From assembly GCA_043813895.1 (NCBI GenBank), contig JBDRKQ010000206.1, positions 1 through 13,936 of the forward strand: a stretch of 13,936 nucleotides of DNA, given 5' to 3'. Below, piece after piece: positions 13,041 through 13,936 of this stretch. How positions within the stretch are numbered: position 1 is the stretch's first letter; the number at the start of each line of letters is the position of its first letter. The notes under the pieces are model-generated. The model was not told the origin of the DNA. It saw only the letters and a program-made list of their open reading frames with translations, and did not search any database. Origin of the DNA: CAZTAR01 sp043813895 (GTDB lineage: Bacteria > Planctomycetota > Phycisphaerae > UBA1845 > UTPLA1). The translations under genes were made by a program, and so were the position numbers.

Positions 13041-13138
13041 GACAAAGTTCCACTTTGTCGCCGGGTGCCACTGGCGGCTTGTCCGCCAGTGCGATCTTGG
13101 TGCAACCGCATAAGACACTGGCAGACAAGCTGCCGGCG
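13041..13138. repeat. three hairpins between convergent trpC and trxA
   Basis: Hairpin A is GACAAAGT-TCC-ACTTTGTC (13041-13059). Hairpin B is CACTGGCGG, loop CTTGT, CCGCCAGTG (13069-13091). Hairpin C (13116-13138) is CACTGGCAG, loop ACAAG, CTGCCGGCG. Its loop is the reverse complement of B's, so B and C are two inverted copies of one element. One stem pair differs by a compensating change (G-C to A-T), which keeps the fold. The cluster lies between genes that converge, so it may also end transcription from one or both sides; no clear T-run is present. Confidence 0.7.
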
Positions 13139-13181
13139 GCATCGATCAGTTTGCCCATGTCCTGGTACACGCAATGACGCG

Positions 13182-13514
13182 CTACGGATTGGTGCTGTCG
13201 AGCGCAGCCTGAAGGTCTTTCTTGTTGGTCAGGCCGACGAACTTCTGAACCACCTCGCCGCCTTTGAAAAGCAGGATCGTGGGAATCGCCTGGATGCCGT
13301 ACTTGACCGGTGTCTCACGATTCGCCTCGGTGTCCATCTTGCCGACCTTGACCCGCCCGGCATACTCGGTGGCGAGATCGTCGATCGTCGGGCCCATGGC
13401 CTTGCAGGGCATACACCAGTCGGCCCAGAAATCGACGATGGCGGGCTTGTCGGACTGGAGGACGTCGGTTTCGAAGTTGGCGTCCGTGAATTCGAGCGTG
13501 TCGGGTCCGGCCAT
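13182..13514 (-). CDS. trxA: thioredoxin
   Basis: A 110-residue cytoplasmic thioredoxin, which reduces disulfides in client proteins and is recycled by thioredoxin reductase. The active site is WCMPCK (Trp33, Cys34, Cys37). The buried Asp28 (VDFWADWC), the cis-proline Pro78 (AIPTI) and the FKGGEVV turn are all typical. Length is normal (about 105-110). The usual WCGPC is WCMPC here, a Gly to Met change at the residue after the first Cys, which may shift redox potential. The start ATG at 13512-13514 has a strong AAGGAG 9 bases upstream (13524-13529). It converges with trpC, with hairpins in between. Conserved residues make it a clear thioredoxin rather than a DsbA- or TlpA-type exported protein; no signal peptide is present. 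Confidence 0.94.
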   Translation of the reverse strand: MAGPDTLEFTDANFETDVLQSDKPAIVDFWADWCMPCKAMGPTIDDLATEYAGRVKVGKMDTEANRETPVKYGIQAIPTILLFKGGEVVQKFVGLTNKKDLQAALDSTNP

Positions 13515-13936
13515 ATGCTGATTCTCCTTGATGACGTATCCGCGGGCGTCTCGGGGCGGTCAAGCCCGGTTGGAACCCCCGCCGTTCCCTGGGTCTCCAG
13601 CGGCTCGCGCGCCAGCGCTGGCTTGAAGAGAGGGATTGTAGAAATCCGCGGTCGGCAAGTCAAAGGCGCCCCCCGCAGCCCGAAGCTCCCCGCCCACGCG
13701 ACCCCAGGAGCCCCTGCCCCTTGAGCCCCCGGCTTTGGCCGGTAGGTGTTAACACCATCGCCGCACCGTCCGATGCCGAATCCACTGCGGAGGCCAGCCG
13801 CGTGCCTCGCCATTATAAAGCGTGCCTCCCGCGGATCGGGGCGACAAGAAGAGATGCGTCCTGGACGCACGCTGCACGGCTGGTGATCCCGCCATGCGTC
13901 AGGTGGTCGGAGGTCGGACCTCAGATCGCCAAGCGG
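13515..13936. other. right-edge intergenic region upstream of trxA, no gene seen
   Basis: About 420 bases contain open frames on both strands, but their translations are Arg/Pro/Gly/Ser-rich and look like GC-driven shadows. Very short frames run off the right edge on the plus strand (for example from 13894) but cannot be supported. Palindromes TGCGTCC/GGACGCA (13855-13869) and GAGGTC-G-GACCTC (13910-13922) lie near the edge. Confidence 0.55.
13812..13817 (-). promoter_or_regulatory. possible -10 box (TATAAT) facing trxA
   Basis: A perfect TATAAT on the minus strand stands out in very GC-rich sequence. The region 17 bases upstream holds no recognisable -35 hexamer, and TTGTCG lies too far away (24 bases). 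If used, the trxA leader would be about 290 bases. Confidence 0.25.

Noticed and set aside
13229..13870. Minus-strand frame of 213 codons covering trxA and its upstream region
   Set aside because: It overlaps the unmistakable thioredoxin frame and is Arg/Ser/Pro-rich without motifs.
1..13936. tRNA or rRNA genes
   Set aside because: No cloverleaf with a GTTCGA-type T-loop and no rRNA-like stretch was recognised by eye in the gaps.

Overview
The window is high-GC bacterial DNA with ten complete protein genes and one partial gene at the left edge. The genes are mostly single units separated by 150-570 base gaps. The gaps are rich in palindromic repeats. Isolated housekeeping genes (trpC, trxA), a caspase/formylglycine-generating-enzyme fusion, a sulfotransferase fusion and repeat-laden gaps together suggest a member of the Planctomycetota (or a close PVC-like relative). 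That placement is inference from gene content only; no rRNA or marker phylogeny is available here.

Layout. Positions 1-1671 (minus strand): the start of an unidentified gene running off the left edge, a class I SAM-dependent O-methyltransferase just upstream of it (probably one transcript), and a small exported protein of unknown function. Positions 2243-4817 (plus): a secreted fusion of a caspase-like domain with altered active-site motifs and a C-terminal FGE-sulfatase domain, followed by a DUF4384 lipoprotein. Caspase-like and DUF4384 domains are known to travel together, so these two probably act together in the envelope. Positions 4804-5056 hold a terminator-like hairpin and a short coding fossil that looks like the DxD motif of a sugar transferase. 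Positions 5057-7294: a large CgeB-like glycosyltransferase fused to a PAPS-dependent sulfotransferase. Positions 7509-8690: a protein resembling uncharacterised TIM-barrel, glycosidase-like proteins. Positions 8994-11006: an HtpX-type M48 membrane metalloprotease with a long C-terminal extension. It converges with a CPBP (CAAX-like) membrane protease at 11173-12072. Positions 12131-12928: solitary trpC. Positions 13182-13514 (minus): thioredoxin with a WCMPC active site.

The most striking non-coding signal is a set of nested palindromic repeats. One family has the layout of REP elements: a GTAG head followed by an imperfect palindrome. It occurs at three loci (965-1080, 2137-2179, 8725-8783), each with two units in tandem at 31-32 base spacing. 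One locus ends in a perfect 28 base pair inverted repeat, like a REPIN. Other palindrome families sit at 11084-11137 and 13041-13138, both between convergent genes, and at 1811-1865, 3981-3999 and 7304-7432. No transposase gene is in the window, so any mobilising enzyme would lie elsewhere in the genome.
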